From: JBEKTY01 sp049515555
GTDB lineage: Bacteria > Planctomycetota > Planctomycetia > Pirellulales > Thermoguttaceae
DNA: 64,000 nt
Reading direction: 5' to 3'
Assembly (NCBI GenBank): GCA_049515555.1
Contig: JBEKTY010000010.1
Span: 1-64,000 of the forward strand
This document shows, piece after piece, positions 53,056 to 61,167 of the stretch (its first letter is position 1; each line of letters opens with the position of its first letter). The position numbers and the translations under genes were made by a program. The notes beneath the pieces are model-generated. The model saw nothing but the letters and a program-made list of their open reading frames with translations, did no database searches and was not told where the DNA came from.

Positions 53056-55058
53056 TCGTTCTCGGGCAACTCTGCCTCTTGATCGCCTTCGTGGGCTCCG
53101 GCCATGCGGCGTTTGCTTGCTTCGCAGGCTGGCGAAGTGGCCATCACGGCGTACGCACCAGCGGCCTGTGGGCCGCAGCGGTCGCCCTCGGGGCCTTGAC
53201 GGCTACCACCGCCGTGCTTGCCACCGCCCTGGTGACGCGCGACTTTCGATTCCAGTACGTCATGGAGTATTCCGACCAGCACCTGCCCTGGCACTACGCG
53301 CTATCGGCCTTGTGGGTCGGTCAGGCGGGCTCGCTGCTGGTGTGGGCCTGGTTGCTGGCGGTGCTGGCCACGATTTTTCGTTTCTGGCCGGGTCGGCAAC
53401 CCGACGCGCTTCGCGAGCCGGCCTTCGCCCTCTTGATGGCTTATTTGTGTTTCCTGCTGGCGGTCATGGTGTTCGGGGCCGATCCCCTTCAGGCCAGCCT
53501 GTCGCCCTTAGGAAGCGGCAGTGGCTTGTCGCCGGCACTCCAGCACCCGGCAATGCTCGTCCATCCGCCGATCGTGTTCCTGGGCTATGCCGCCTGGGGC
53601 GTGCCCTGTGCCTTGGCCCTGGCGGCGCTCATGGGCGGCCCCGGCATCGCGGGCGGTCGAAAGGGGACAGGCACATTTTTCGGCCCGGGGACTGTCCCGA
53701 TTTTCGTCCGACGAAAATGGGACTGTCCCCCTCAGCCCGAGGGCCGAAAAATGAGCCAGTCCCCGACGGCCTGGGCCGGCCAGGCCTTCTGCCTCGATGC
53801 GGCCTGGGTCAGGGCGGCCAGGCCCTGGGCACTGTTCGCCTGGGCTACTCTCGGCAGCGGGATTCTGATCGGCGCGGTGTGGGCTTACGAGGAGTTGGGC
53901 TGGGGTGGCTACTGGAGCTGGGATCCCGTCGAAAACGGCTCCTTCCTTCCGTGGCTCACCGGGACCGCGTTTATCCACTGCCTGATGGCTTGGCAGTATC
54001 TGGGCATTCTGAAGAAGACGGCCGCGGCCTTGGCCGTCGCCACGTTCGGGCTGTGCAATTTTGCCACCTTCCTTACCCGTAGCGGCATCTTCAGCAGCCT
54101 GCACGAGTTCAGCCGCTCGCCCATCGGCTGGTTGTTCCTCGCCTTGATGGCGGTCCTGGTCGTGGGGGGCACTGTCGTTATTCTGGCTCGCCGTGCGGCG
54201 CTGGCGCCGCAGCGGCCGATTTCCAGCTTTTGGAGTCGCGAAGCGATGGTCCTGATCGGCACGCTGGCCCTGGTACTGTTGGCAATGGCCACGCTGGCGG
54301 GGACCCTGGCCGCACCGCTTTCGCAGGTGTTGACCGGCCGGGCCATGGTCGTTGGCCCGGCGTTCTACAACAGCGTGCTCATTCCTACCGGAGGGGGCCT
54401 GCTGGCGAGCATGGCGGTCGGGCAGCTAGTGCGTTGGGGACACGGGCCGACGGCAGGTCAGAAGAAGATGCTGCTCCTGCGGGCCATGATCGGCCGGCGG
54501 CGCCCATCGGCCGGCTTCCTCGCGCACCTCGGCGTGGCTTGCCTGGCGATCGGCGTCTGCGGATCGGCACTGGGCTCGCGCCGGCACGACCTGGTAATGA
54601 ACAAAGGCGAGTCTGTGGCCTGGGCCGGGCGGTCGATCCGATACGCCGATTTGATCGAGCGCGGGCAGCCGGAGCGATCCATCGTCGAGGCCCGGCTGGA
54701 GGTCTCTGAGGGGAACTGCCCGCCCTACACCCTGTTGCCGGCACAGCACCTAATCCGCTCGCAGAACGCCTGGGTGGCCCAGGTGGCCATCCATTCCACC
54801 TGGAGCGGCGATTTTTACACCATCCTGCACGGCGGCAAGAACCATGATGCAGTCAGTCTGACATTCATCGATAATCCGGCGATGCGCTGGCTGTGGCTGT
54901 CGGGGTGGCTGGCCGTTGCGGGCGCGGTGGTTGGGCTGTGGCCCGCCCGCCGCGGCACGGCGAGCTGGGGTGCCGATCCGGTCGGCGGCCGGGCGCAGAA
55001 TCGCGGGCCCCATCGCTTCGCTGCGGCCCGGCATCCGCATTCGCCCGGAAGGTGGTGA
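53052..55058 (+). CDS. ccmF: CcmF haem lyase component with an in-frame repeat insertion
   Basis: 668 residues. Many membrane helices; the tryptophan-rich haem motif is GWGGYWSWDPVENGSFLPWL and further conserved sites are MVHPPIVFLGY-like (LVHPPIVFLGYAAWG) and FLTRSGIFSSLHEF. Transfers haem to apocytochromes in System I maturation. Between the helix ending ALAALMGG and the conserved WVRAARPW segment there are about 40 extra residues encoded by a palindromic repeat (53660-53767). The frame is kept, so the protein is probably still made, with an enlarged loop. Starts inside ccmE (ATGA overlap). Confidence 0.88.
   Translation: MIVLGQLCLLIAFVGSGHAAFACFAGWRSGHHGVRTSGLWAAAVALGALTATTAVLATALVTRDFRFQYVMEYSDQHLPWHYALSALWVGQAGSLLVWAWLLAVLATIFRFWPGRQPDALREPAFALLMAYLCFLLAVMVFGADPLQASLSPLGSGSGLSPALQHPAMLVHPPIVFLGYAAWGVPCALALAALMGGPGIAGGRKGTGTFFGPGTVPIFVRRKWDCPPQPEGRKMSQSPTAWAGQAFCLDAAWVRAARPWALFAWATLGSGILIGAVWAYEELGWGGYWSWDPVENGSFLPWLTGTAFIHCLMAWQYLGILKKTAAALAVATFGLCNFATFLTRSGIFSSLHEFSRSPIGWLFLALMAVLVVGGTVVILARRAALAPQRPISSFWSREAMVLIGTLALVLLAMATLAGTLAAPLSQVLTGRAMVVGPAFYNSVLIPTGGGLLASMAVGQLVRWGHGPTAGQKKMLLLRAMIGRRRPSAGFLAHLGVACLAIGVCGSALGSRRHDLVMNKGESVAWAGRSIRYADLIERGQPERSIVEARLEVSEGNCPPYTLLPAQHLIRSQNAWVAQVAIHSTWSGDFYTILHGGKNHDAVSLTFIDNPAMRWLWLSGWLAVAGAVVGLWPARRGTASWGADPVGGRAQNRGPHRFAAARHPHSPGRW
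53660..53767. repeat. GGGGACAG-type nested palindromic repeat inside ccmF
   Basis: Runs from AAAGGGGACAGGCACATTTT to GAGCCAGTCCCCGAC. Nested arms pair: CATTTTTCGGCCC with GGGCCGAAAAATG, GGGACTGTCCC and GGACTGTCCCC nearby, and ATTTTCGTC with GACGAAAAT. Length keeps the reading frame. A related end pair encloses the repeat at 2330-2406, and shorter GGGGACAG motifs occur elsewhere. Confidence 0.85.
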
Positions 55059-55062
55059 GCCC

Positions 55063-55758
55063 ATGGAAAGCGCGATTGAAGTCCGACGCTTGTCCAAGCT
55101 CTTCGGCCGGCGGCCGGTGCTCAAGGATCTCGATTTTGCGATTGCCGCGGGCAGCAGCGTCGCCCTCTGTGGCGTCAATGGCAGCGGCAAGACGACGCTG
55201 CTGGGGTGCCTGGCGGCGCTCATTCGGCCCACCGCCGGCGAGGTGCGCTGGTTCGGCCAATGCCCGGCCAACGACCGCCACGCACGGCGGCTTATCGGCA
55301 TGGTGGCGCACGAGAGCCGCCTGTATCCGCACCTTTCGCTGCACGAGAATCTGTTGTTCGCCGCGCGGATGTACGGACTGCCCCAGCCGGGTCGCCGCGC
55401 GGACGATTGGCTGGAACAATGCGGCCTGCAGGCATGCCGGCACCGCACTCCCCCAGAGACTTCCAAGGGCGTACGTCAACGGTTGGCCCTGGCGCGGGCA
55501 ATGATCCACGACCCGCCGATCCTGCTGCTGGACGAACCCTTCGCCGGCCTGGACGCCGAAGGCAGCCAATGGCTGTACGGTCTGTTGGGCGAGCACCGCC
55601 GGCGAGGGCGGACCGTCTGCTTCGCAGAACATGATTTCGGTCGCGTGCGGCAGTTGGCCGACCGGGCCCTGGAACTGACCCTCGCTCAGGTGCGAGAGCG
55701 TGAGCCGGCCCTGGCCGGCGAAGCGAGCCCTTCGCCATGCCGGCAACGCGCAGCCTGA
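55063..55758 (+). CDS. ccmA: CcmA ABC-transporter ATPase
   Basis: 231 residues from the ATG at 55063 (GGAAGGTGG upstream). Walker A GVNGSGKTT, signature SKGVRQRLALARA (a modified LSGGQ of the kind seen in CcmA and related exporters), Walker B ILLLDEPFAGLD, and switch EHD. Cytoplasmic ATPase that works with CcmB and CcmC to release haem-loaded CcmE. Lies 4 bp after ccmF. Confidence 0.88.
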   Translation: MESAIEVRRLSKLFGRRPVLKDLDFAIAAGSSVALCGVNGSGKTTLLGCLAALIRPTAGEVRWFGQCPANDRHARRLIGMVAHESRLYPHLSLHENLLFAARMYGLPQPGRRADDWLEQCGLQACRHRTPPETSKGVRQRLALARAMIHDPPILLLDEPFAGLDAEGSQWLYGLLGEHRRRGRTVCFAEHDFGRVRQLADRALELTLAQVREREPALAGEASPSPCRQRAA

Positions 55759-55771
55759 GCAGGAGCACGAC

Positions 55772-56443
55772 GTGGTAGCCAAGCTGTGGTGGATATTCGC
55801 CAAAGATCTGGTTTCGGAGTGGCGGGCGCGCCGCGTGTGGCCGGCTATGCTCCTGCTGGGCGTGGTCGCTGCCGTGGTGTTCACGATGCAGATCGACCTG
55901 GCCGGCCCACAGAAGCTGCGAGCCGTGGGCGGCCTGCTTTGGCTGGCCGTCTTTTTCGCGGGCATGTCGGCCTTGGAGCGATCGTTTGCCTGCGAGCGGG
56001 AAGGCGGCTGCTGGGAGGGACTGCTCCTGTACCCCGTTTCGCCGGCCGCGATCTACCTGGCCAAGCTGGCCGTCAACGTGCTGGCGCTGGCGGCGGTGCA
56101 GGTGGTCCTCTTTCCGCTGTTCTCGGTGCTCTCCGACGTGCCGCTGCTGGTCCATCCCTGGCCTATGCTCCTGGTGGCGCTTCTGGGGAACTTGGGGCTA
56201 GCGTCGGTGGGTACGCTCGTCAGCGCATTGGCCGCCGGAATCCGGCACAGCGCCGGCCTGGCCGTGCTCGTGGTGCTGCCGTTGGTCGTGCCGGTCGTAC
56301 TGGGGGCGGCGGAGGCGACCCGGCTTGTCGTGCAAGGGCAGCTTGGGCCCGAAGGCTGGCGGTGGCTCCAGTTCCTGATTACTTTTGACGTCATCTTCAT
56401 TACCGCCGGAACGGTCCTGTTCGACTTCGTCGTCGAGGAGTGA
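55772..56443 (+). CDS. ccmB: CcmB haem exporter membrane protein
   Basis: 223 residues from GTG 55772, which has AGGAG six bases upstream; the frame to 55700 overlaps ccmA without support. Six membrane helices; conserved opening LWWIFAKDLVSEWRAR and ERSFACEREGGCWEGLLLYP, typical for CcmB. Partner of CcmA and CcmC in the haem-handling ABC complex. Confidence 0.88.
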   Translation: MVAKLWWIFAKDLVSEWRARRVWPAMLLLGVVAAVVFTMQIDLAGPQKLRAVGGLLWLAVFFAGMSALERSFACEREGGCWEGLLLYPVSPAAIYLAKLAVNVLALAAVQVVLFPLFSVLSDVPLLVHPWPMLLVALLGNLGLASVGTLVSALAAGIRHSAGLAVLVVLPLVVPVVLGAAEATRLVVQGQLGPEGWRWLQFLITFDVIFITAGTVLFDFVVEE

Positions 56444-56447
56444 AATC

Positions 56448-57125
56448 ATGCGGGCTAGGATTATCGGGAACTTAGGATACATGCTGGTGGCCGTTCTCCT
56501 GGCCGCCGCGATCGTGGCGGTTGCACTGGTGGCCCCTACGGAAGAGAGCATGGGGCACGCGCAACGCATCCTTTATGTGCACGTGGCGGTCGCCTGGCTG
56601 GGGATGGCCGCCTTCCTGGTGATGGCGGCGGCGGGCGGCATGTACCTATGGCGGCACGACCTGGCCTGGGACGATTGGGCCCAGGCCGCCACCGAACTAG
56701 GCTGGCTGTGCTCGGCTCTGACCCTGGTCACCGGCTCGCTGTGGGCCCATGCCGCCTGGAATACTTGGTGGACCTGGGACCCGCGGCTGATAACCTCGTT
56801 CATTCTGTGGGCCGGTTATTCGACCTGCCTGCTAGCCCGCGCCAATTTGGACGACCCGCGCCGCCGGGCCCGCCTGGGAGCGGTCCTGGCGATTGTCGCG
56901 GCACTGGATGTTCCTTGGGTGTTCCTGGCCACCCGCTGGTTTCGCGGCATGCATCCGGCGTCGCCCGCCATGGAGCCTACGATGCGCGCCGTGCTGCTCG
57001 TGTGGGTCCTGGGTTTCACGGCGATGGTGGTCCTCCTCCTCGTTCACCGCCGGGCACAATTACGATTGGAAAACATCGTAGCCGACCTGGAAGCAAGGAA
57101 CTATACCGCGAGCGGCCAGAAATGA
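56448..57125 (+). CDS. ccmC: CcmC haem-delivery protein
   Basis: 225 residues from the ATG at 56448, 4 bp after ccmB (GAGGAG overlaps the ccmB end). Six membrane helices; haem motif WNTWWTWDPRLITS, with His residues in RILYVHVAVAW and SLWAHAAW. Loads haem onto CcmE on the outer face of the inner membrane. A short charged tail follows the last helix. Confidence 0.9.
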   Translation: MRARIIGNLGYMLVAVLLAAAIVAVALVAPTEESMGHAQRILYVHVAVAWLGMAAFLVMAAAGGMYLWRHDLAWDDWAQAATELGWLCSALTLVTGSLWAHAAWNTWWTWDPRLITSFILWAGYSTCLLARANLDDPRRRARLGAVLAIVAALDVPWVFLATRWFRGMHPASPAMEPTMRAVLLVWVLGFTAMVVLLLVHRRAQLRLENIVADLEARNYTASGQK

Positions 57126-57185
57126 TCCGATGTCTTCCCTATCGTTACGGTTTGCGCCGTTTCAACGCGTACGGAGTATAGAATT

Positions 57186-57353
57186 ATGTCTGCTTTTGTC
57201 ACTACGTACTTGGTGGTCTGGTTTGCGGTCTTAGGGTATCTGCTTCGGCTGGCTTCCCGGCAACGGCGACTCGAAGAGGCAGTCGAGTCGCTCGATCGTC
57301 GGCTCCGGCAGCCGCAACAACCGCCGGAACAGGCCGCCTCAAGGGCAGCTTAA
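57186..57353 (+). CDS. ccmD: CcmD-like small membrane protein
   Basis: 55 residues, found by reading directly downstream of ccmC: MSAFVTTYLVVWFAVLGYLL begins a single membrane helix followed by a charged tail RLASRQRRLEEAVESLDRRL. Size, topology, Tyr residue before the helix and gene order fit CcmD, which helps release holo-CcmE from CcmABC. GGAG lies nine bases before the ATG. Last ccm gene; no ccmG or ccmH follows. Confidence 0.8.
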   Translation: MSAFVTTYLVVWFAVLGYLLRLASRQRRLEEAVESLDRRLRQPQQPPEQAASRAA

Positions 57354-57357
57354 TTGC

Positions 57358-57410
57358 CCGGTCCCCTCTCCCGGAGGGAGAGGGGGACCGCTTTTGCGGT
57401 CCTCACCCCC
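57358..57410. repeat. CCCTCTCCC repeat (family B)
   Basis: CCGGTCCCCTCTCCCGGAGG then GAGAGGGGGACCG, followed by CCTCACCCCC. It starts 4 bp after the ccmD stop and could end the ccm transcript. Frames that start inside it are not used for the next gene. Confidence 0.85.
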
Positions 57411-57449
57411 AATTCGCAAAGCTCGATTCCAATAGAAAAGGACCTTGCC

Positions 57450-58412
57450 ATGCTTGGGGCGACACTCTTGCTCGCACTGTGCCCGGCCATCGGCGGGTTG
57501 TTTCCGCCGCCGGAGGGCATGATCTCGGGCACTGTCGTCAACCGCTCCCAAGGCCGAAATTGCCCCTGCCGGACCACGATCATGCTCCGCCTCCGGGCGG
57601 AAGGCCAATTCGTTCCCTACCGCGAGACCACCAGCGACGCTCAGGGAAAGTTCGAGTTCCAGCGGCTACCCCTGGGCACGGCCTTTCGCTACCTGGTGGG
57701 CGCGAACCAGGATGAGGTACACTATCCGGGCCCGCGCGTCACGCTGACCACGGCGCAACCTCACGCGGCCGTCGAGCTGACGGTCTACGACTCCATCACG
57801 CAACCTAATCCGCTGGCCATCCGGCAATATGACATTACGCTCTGTACCGAGCCAGGCCTGTTGCGGATCACCGAGTGCCTGGTGATCGAGAACCGCTCGA
57901 CGACCTGCTATGTCGGCAAACCGCCGGCGGCAGGCGCGGCCCCCATTACCCTCGCCCTGGGCATTCCTCCCGACTTCGAGCGCGCCACCTTCGACGAGGA
58001 ATTCTACGGGCGGCGGTTCTCAATGGCGGCGGGCAAGGTGGTCACGGGCATCCCCTGGCCGCCCGGCCCACGGGAGTTGAAATTCACTTACGTCTTGCGC
58101 AACACCCAAGGCCGGCGGCTTTGGCAACGGGCTCTCGAATTGCCGTGCTCACGGGTTAACCTGCGGGTCTGCGGTATCAAGCCGGACGAAGTCGCTTGTG
58201 ACCTACCGTCCGCTCCTTCCATGGCAACCGCAGAAGTGGTCTTTCAGTCTACCGGACAGCTCCTGCCTGCCGGGCACGTCATCCGGGTGACGATGGGCCG
58301 GCTCCCTTTGCCTTGGACGGTCTATGCCCGGTGGACAGCGCTGGGCTCTCTCGTTGGCCTGCTGGCAGTAACGAGCGTGATGACGATCAGGCGACGGCGC
58401 GGCGGACGCTGA
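57450..58412 (+). CDS. Exported membrane-anchored protein with a carboxypeptidase-regulatory-like domain
   Basis: 320 residues from the ATG at 57450 (AAAAGGA upstream). Signal peptide of about 16 residues. A beta-sandwich of the carboxypeptidase regulatory type lies at about 22-115 (MISGTVVNRSQGRN, GKFEFQRLPLGTAFRYLV). A second, unrecognised domain follows with several Cys (PGLLRITECLVIENRSTTCY). A C-terminal membrane helix (WTALGSLVGLLAVTSVMTI) and an RRRR tail end the protein. Position right after ccmD suggests a role in cytochrome assembly or the electron-transfer chain, but this is inference. After its stop another frame stays open to 58498 (see findings). Confidence 0.7.
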   Translation: MLGATLLLALCPAIGGLFPPPEGMISGTVVNRSQGRNCPCRTTIMLRLRAEGQFVPYRETTSDAQGKFEFQRLPLGTAFRYLVGANQDEVHYPGPRVTLTTAQPHAAVELTVYDSITQPNPLAIRQYDITLCTEPGLLRITECLVIENRSTTCYVGKPPAAGAAPITLALGIPPDFERATFDEEFYGRRFSMAAGKVVTGIPWPPGPRELKFTYVLRNTQGRRLWQRALELPCSRVNLRVCGIKPDEVACDLPSAPSMATAEVVFQSTGQLLPAGHVIRVTMGRLPLPWTVYARWTALGSLVGLLAVTSVMTIRRRRGGR

Positions 58413-58556
58413 CGCGACTGGCGGCTTGGCGACGCGGGAAGGAACTGATGGACGCCTTGACGCGGGAGGCCCTTTCAGAGATGGACCAAGACACCTGACC
58501 CTGGCCATTGACGAAGTCCGCCGATTGGGATAACATGTGTAAAGGTGTGATGTACC

Positions 58557-59048
58557 GTGCGAGACCTGAATGACGTCTTCAGGGCCGTCAGAGGTCACGG
58601 TTCTGAATGTCTTCCAGGCGAGTTTACAAACAGCCTCTTGGGGGAATGTGCAATGGGCGGGCCAACCGACAGAAGCGCTTTCGACTTCGAGATACTAAAG
58701 AGGTACGGTGCCAAATGGGCGGTCCTCGCGGCGATGACAACACACATGGTCCGCAAAGGCATCCCGGTACCAAGCAATTCTCTTGAGTTGCTCAGGAATG
58801 CGCGGACCAAGATTGTGTCCGGCTGTTTCTCACCCTGTGAGGTCAGTTGCGAGCTTGCCCAGGTCGAGGGTCAGGTCTTTTCTCAATGTCATCTCCTTGA
58901 AGAACAAGATTTCAAGGATTGGAGTGACCTTCTTGGTGAAGCGATGCAGGGGAAATTGGACTACCAGCGGATTCTAGGTATTCCGGCCCTCGATCCCATC
59001 AAGAACGATTGCGTGTTTCTGGCCTGCTCGTGTTCGTCGTCAACCTAA
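58557..59048 (+). CDS. Cys-rich protein of unknown function
   Basis: 163 residues, GTG start at 58557 with an AAAGG-like site. No family recognised. The middle is helical (LKRYGAKWAVLAAMTTHMVR). Two Cys groups stand out: SGCFSPCEVSCEL near residue 85-95 and CVFLACSCSS at the very end, plus QCHL between them. They could bind a metal or an iron-sulfur cluster together. No signal peptide, so probably cytoplasmic. It sits alone between the ccm region and a sigma-54 activator on the same strand. GC content looks lower than in the neighbouring genes. Confidence 0.6.
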   Translation: MRDLNDVFRAVRGHGSECLPGEFTNSLLGECAMGGPTDRSAFDFEILKRYGAKWAVLAAMTTHMVRKGIPVPSNSLELLRNARTKIVSGCFSPCEVSCELAQVEGQVFSQCHLLEEQDFKDWSDLLGEAMQGKLDYQRILGIPALDPIKNDCVFLACSCSSST

Positions 59049-59234
59049 CGTCTTAAGGGGGCGTTCAGGTCACCGGCGGCCGGGATTTGCTGCAATGCTA
59101 TGTGGTGGTCCGTCGAGTTCTCGTCCCTACGACGGAGGGCTTCTGGGCGCCAGAATCACGTTCATGACAACGAGGCAGGGACCGGATTACTAGGCCGCGG
59201 CGATACCGCGGAGCAAGCGGGGGAGGGTATCGGG

Positions 59235-60362
59235 ATGTCGGTCGGTCGGGATTTCAACAGTGTCGAGGCATTTATCGGGGCCTCGCCCTTCGCCGCAGGC
59301 ATACGGCGCCAGATCGTGAAGATCGCCCCACATTCGTCCAATGTGCTGATCACTGGCCCCAGTGGCACGGGCAAGGAACTGATCGCCCGCGCCATCCATG
59401 CGCATAGCCCCCGCGCTGACAAACCGTTCATCGCGGTCGATTGTGCAGGCGCGACCGGGCCGCTATTTACCGGGCATTTGTTCGGGCATGTCAAAGGAGC
59501 GTTCACCGGGGCCGATCATTCGGCCTTGGGATGCTTTCGGGCGGCCGACGGAGGCACTATCCTGCTCGACGAGATCGGCGAGCTGAGTCGCGACTTGCAG
59601 GCCAAGCTGCTCCGCGTGCTTCAGGAACGGGTGGTCACACCGCTGGGCAGCCATGCCATGGTGCCCGTTGATGTCCGCGTCATTGCTGCTACCAATTGTG
59701 ACCTTGAGCAAATGGTCGCCAGCGGCCATTTCCGGGAAGACCTCTTCTATCGGCTTAACGTGGTTGCCATCAAGACCATCCCGTTAAGAGACCGCCCCGA
59801 GGACATTGTGCCGCTGTCGCAATATTTCCTGCAAAAAATGGCCAGCCGCCTGGGGGTGCCCGCGAAGGAGCTATCGTGTCACTGCTCAGATTGCATGCTG
59901 CGGCACGACTGGCCAGGCAACGTTCGTGAGTTGGAAAACTTCCTGGAACAGGCGGTCTTATTCTCTTCGGAGAACACGATTCGGCCGGATACCGCTGCCG
60001 ACATCGCCAATCGCATTTGTATTTGTCCCGTTGGGGCATCGCTCGCGCGTCAACAACGCCGGGAATGCGTGCCGCTGTCGGACGACCTTGCCACCTCGGC
60101 GGCGCCGAGCGCTGCCGGGGAGGCCACGGCATCGGCGGACCCTTGGCCCACGCTGGACCAACTTCAGCGCGATCATATCCAGCGGACCCTCCAGCGGACG
60201 GGCTACAACCAGCGGGCGGCGGCCGATCTGCTGGGCCTCCACCGCCAACAGTTGCTGCGCAAGATCAAGAAGTATGGCCTCGACACATCTTCCAGCCGAC
60301 CGGGACGGCCGAACAAACCTCCCAGCCGTAGGCCAGGAACCCCGCCAGCCTTGCGTTCGTAA
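59235..60362 (+). CDS. Sigma-54-dependent transcription activator without sensor domain
   Basis: 375 residues from the ATG at 59235 (GGGAGG upstream). The AAA+ domain begins almost at once: Walker A GPSGTGKE (41-48), the sigma-54 contact motif GAFTGA (88-93), Walker B GTILLDEIGEL (107-117), arginine-finger region FREDLFYRLNVV. A C-terminal Fis-type helix-turn-helix follows (NQRAAADLLGLHRQQLLRKI). There is no receiver, GAF or PAS domain, so control must come from expression level, a partner protein or the short N-terminus (inference). Cys residues in CHCSDCMLRH (within the AAA+ domain) are unusual. Possible targets are the cytochrome operons upstream, but no -24/-12 promoter was found to support this. 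Confidence 0.85.
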   Translation: MSVGRDFNSVEAFIGASPFAAGIRRQIVKIAPHSSNVLITGPSGTGKELIARAIHAHSPRADKPFIAVDCAGATGPLFTGHLFGHVKGAFTGADHSALGCFRAADGGTILLDEIGELSRDLQAKLLRVLQERVVTPLGSHAMVPVDVRVIAATNCDLEQMVASGHFREDLFYRLNVVAIKTIPLRDRPEDIVPLSQYFLQKMASRLGVPAKELSCHCSDCMLRHDWPGNVRELENFLEQAVLFSSENTIRPDTAADIANRICICPVGASLARQQRRECVPLSDDLATSAAPSAAGEATASADPWPTLDQLQRDHIQRTLQRTGYNQRAAADLLGLHRQQLLRKIKKYGLDTSSSRPGRPNKPPSRRPGTPPALRS

Positions 60363-60691
60363 ACGCTGCCCCTGTGGCCAGACAGTATCTTGGGCCCACC
60401 AGTGGCACCTATCCGGCGGCCATAAACTGTCACAAACTACGACTGTTGATCAGCAAACTGTCGTGTCTTGTGTCTGAAAACTGTCTGAAAATGGATGATT
60501 GTCCGGGCAGCGCTCAGACGTGCAGGACGTGCTACGGCGGCTTCGCCAGCAGGACCGTGAGCGGGGGCACCGGACCTCGCCGGAAACGGCGGCCCAGCAG
60601 CGTTTCGTCACGTCGTGGCCGGAAGGTGGGGCCCCAGGGGCATCAGTCAGTTCGGACCGTGCCCCCTGAAAGGCTTGCACATCGGGCTCGT

Positions 60692-60718
60692 CCCAGCCTA
60701 TTCTCAGAATAGGCTGGG
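60692..60718. repeat. 27-bp perfect inverted repeat
   Basis: CCCAGCCTATTCT, one central base, AGAATAGGCTGGG: 13-bp arms with no mismatch. Could be a short REP-type element or a binding site; no other copy seen in the window. Confidence 0.85.
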
Positions 60719-60764
60719 CTACCCCGTCGGCTCACGTCGTCACCCTCTTGGCGGCCAACCAGCC

Positions 60765-60875
60765 AACAACGGCAATGGCATTGCGAGCGAGTTCGCACGG
60801 GGGAGCACCGGGCCCACCGCCACCCTCCCCGGGCTGAACTATCCCCGGGCCATGGTGTTCGACGGCAGCGGCAGC
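60765..60875 (+). pseudogene. Fragment of an NHL/SMP-30-type repeat protein
   Basis: The translation reads ASEFARGSTGPTATLPGLNY then PRAMVFDGSGS, one unit of the beta-propeller repeat of the form VSxFAPGSTTPTATLTGLxxPxALAFDxxGN common in exported planctomycete proteins. It is isolated, the frame upstream is not protein-like and downstream it runs into unrelated residues. A remnant of a deleted or rearranged gene. Confidence 0.55.
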
Positions 60876-61116
60876 ACCAAGACCGTATTCGCGCTCAGGT
60901 GCTCTGACGTGGACGCCCTTCGGCCTTGCCTGAAAAAGCCTCGCTTTCATCATCATCGACAGAATCCTCGGGAAAACAGGCCCCTTCACACACTCAAGCC
61001 CGAAACAAATTCGCGGAACCAGATTATTGCGAGCGGCGATAGGGGGAAATAGAATGAGCGGAACTGTGGCACTTCAGGAAAGCAGGAAGATTGTGCCTGA
61101 ACCGGCAGCAGGGTCT

Positions 61117-61141
61117 GCTCCGCCGGTGCGGGAGCTTTTTT
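61117..61141 (+). terminator. Terminator-like hairpin in the leader of the HAF/Ig gene
   Basis: GCTCCGC, short loop, GCGGGAGC (one bulged base), followed by TTTTTT. It fits an intrinsic terminator on the plus strand. It ends 26 bp before the ATG at 61168, so it would either stop upstream transcription or act as an attenuator for the gene if that gene's promoter lies further left. Confidence 0.55.
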
Positions 61142-61167
61142 GTCGGCCGATCGTAAGGAGCCCCATC

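Larger units (their letters stand above)
60363..61167. other. Intergenic region with decayed sequence
   Basis: About 800 bp without an intact gene. It contains a 27-bp palindrome (60692-60718), a fragment of an NHL-type repeat protein (60765-60875) and a terminator-like hairpin (61117-61141) just before the next gene. Long plus-strand frames here (for example 60615-61052) lack a ribosome binding site and are explained by the remnant. Confidence 0.55.

Noticed and set aside
57354..57449. Upstream in-frame start for the carboxypeptidase-regulatory-like gene
   Set aside because: It would translate the family B repeat directly after ccmD; the ATG at 57450 has its own ribosome binding site and begins a signal peptide.
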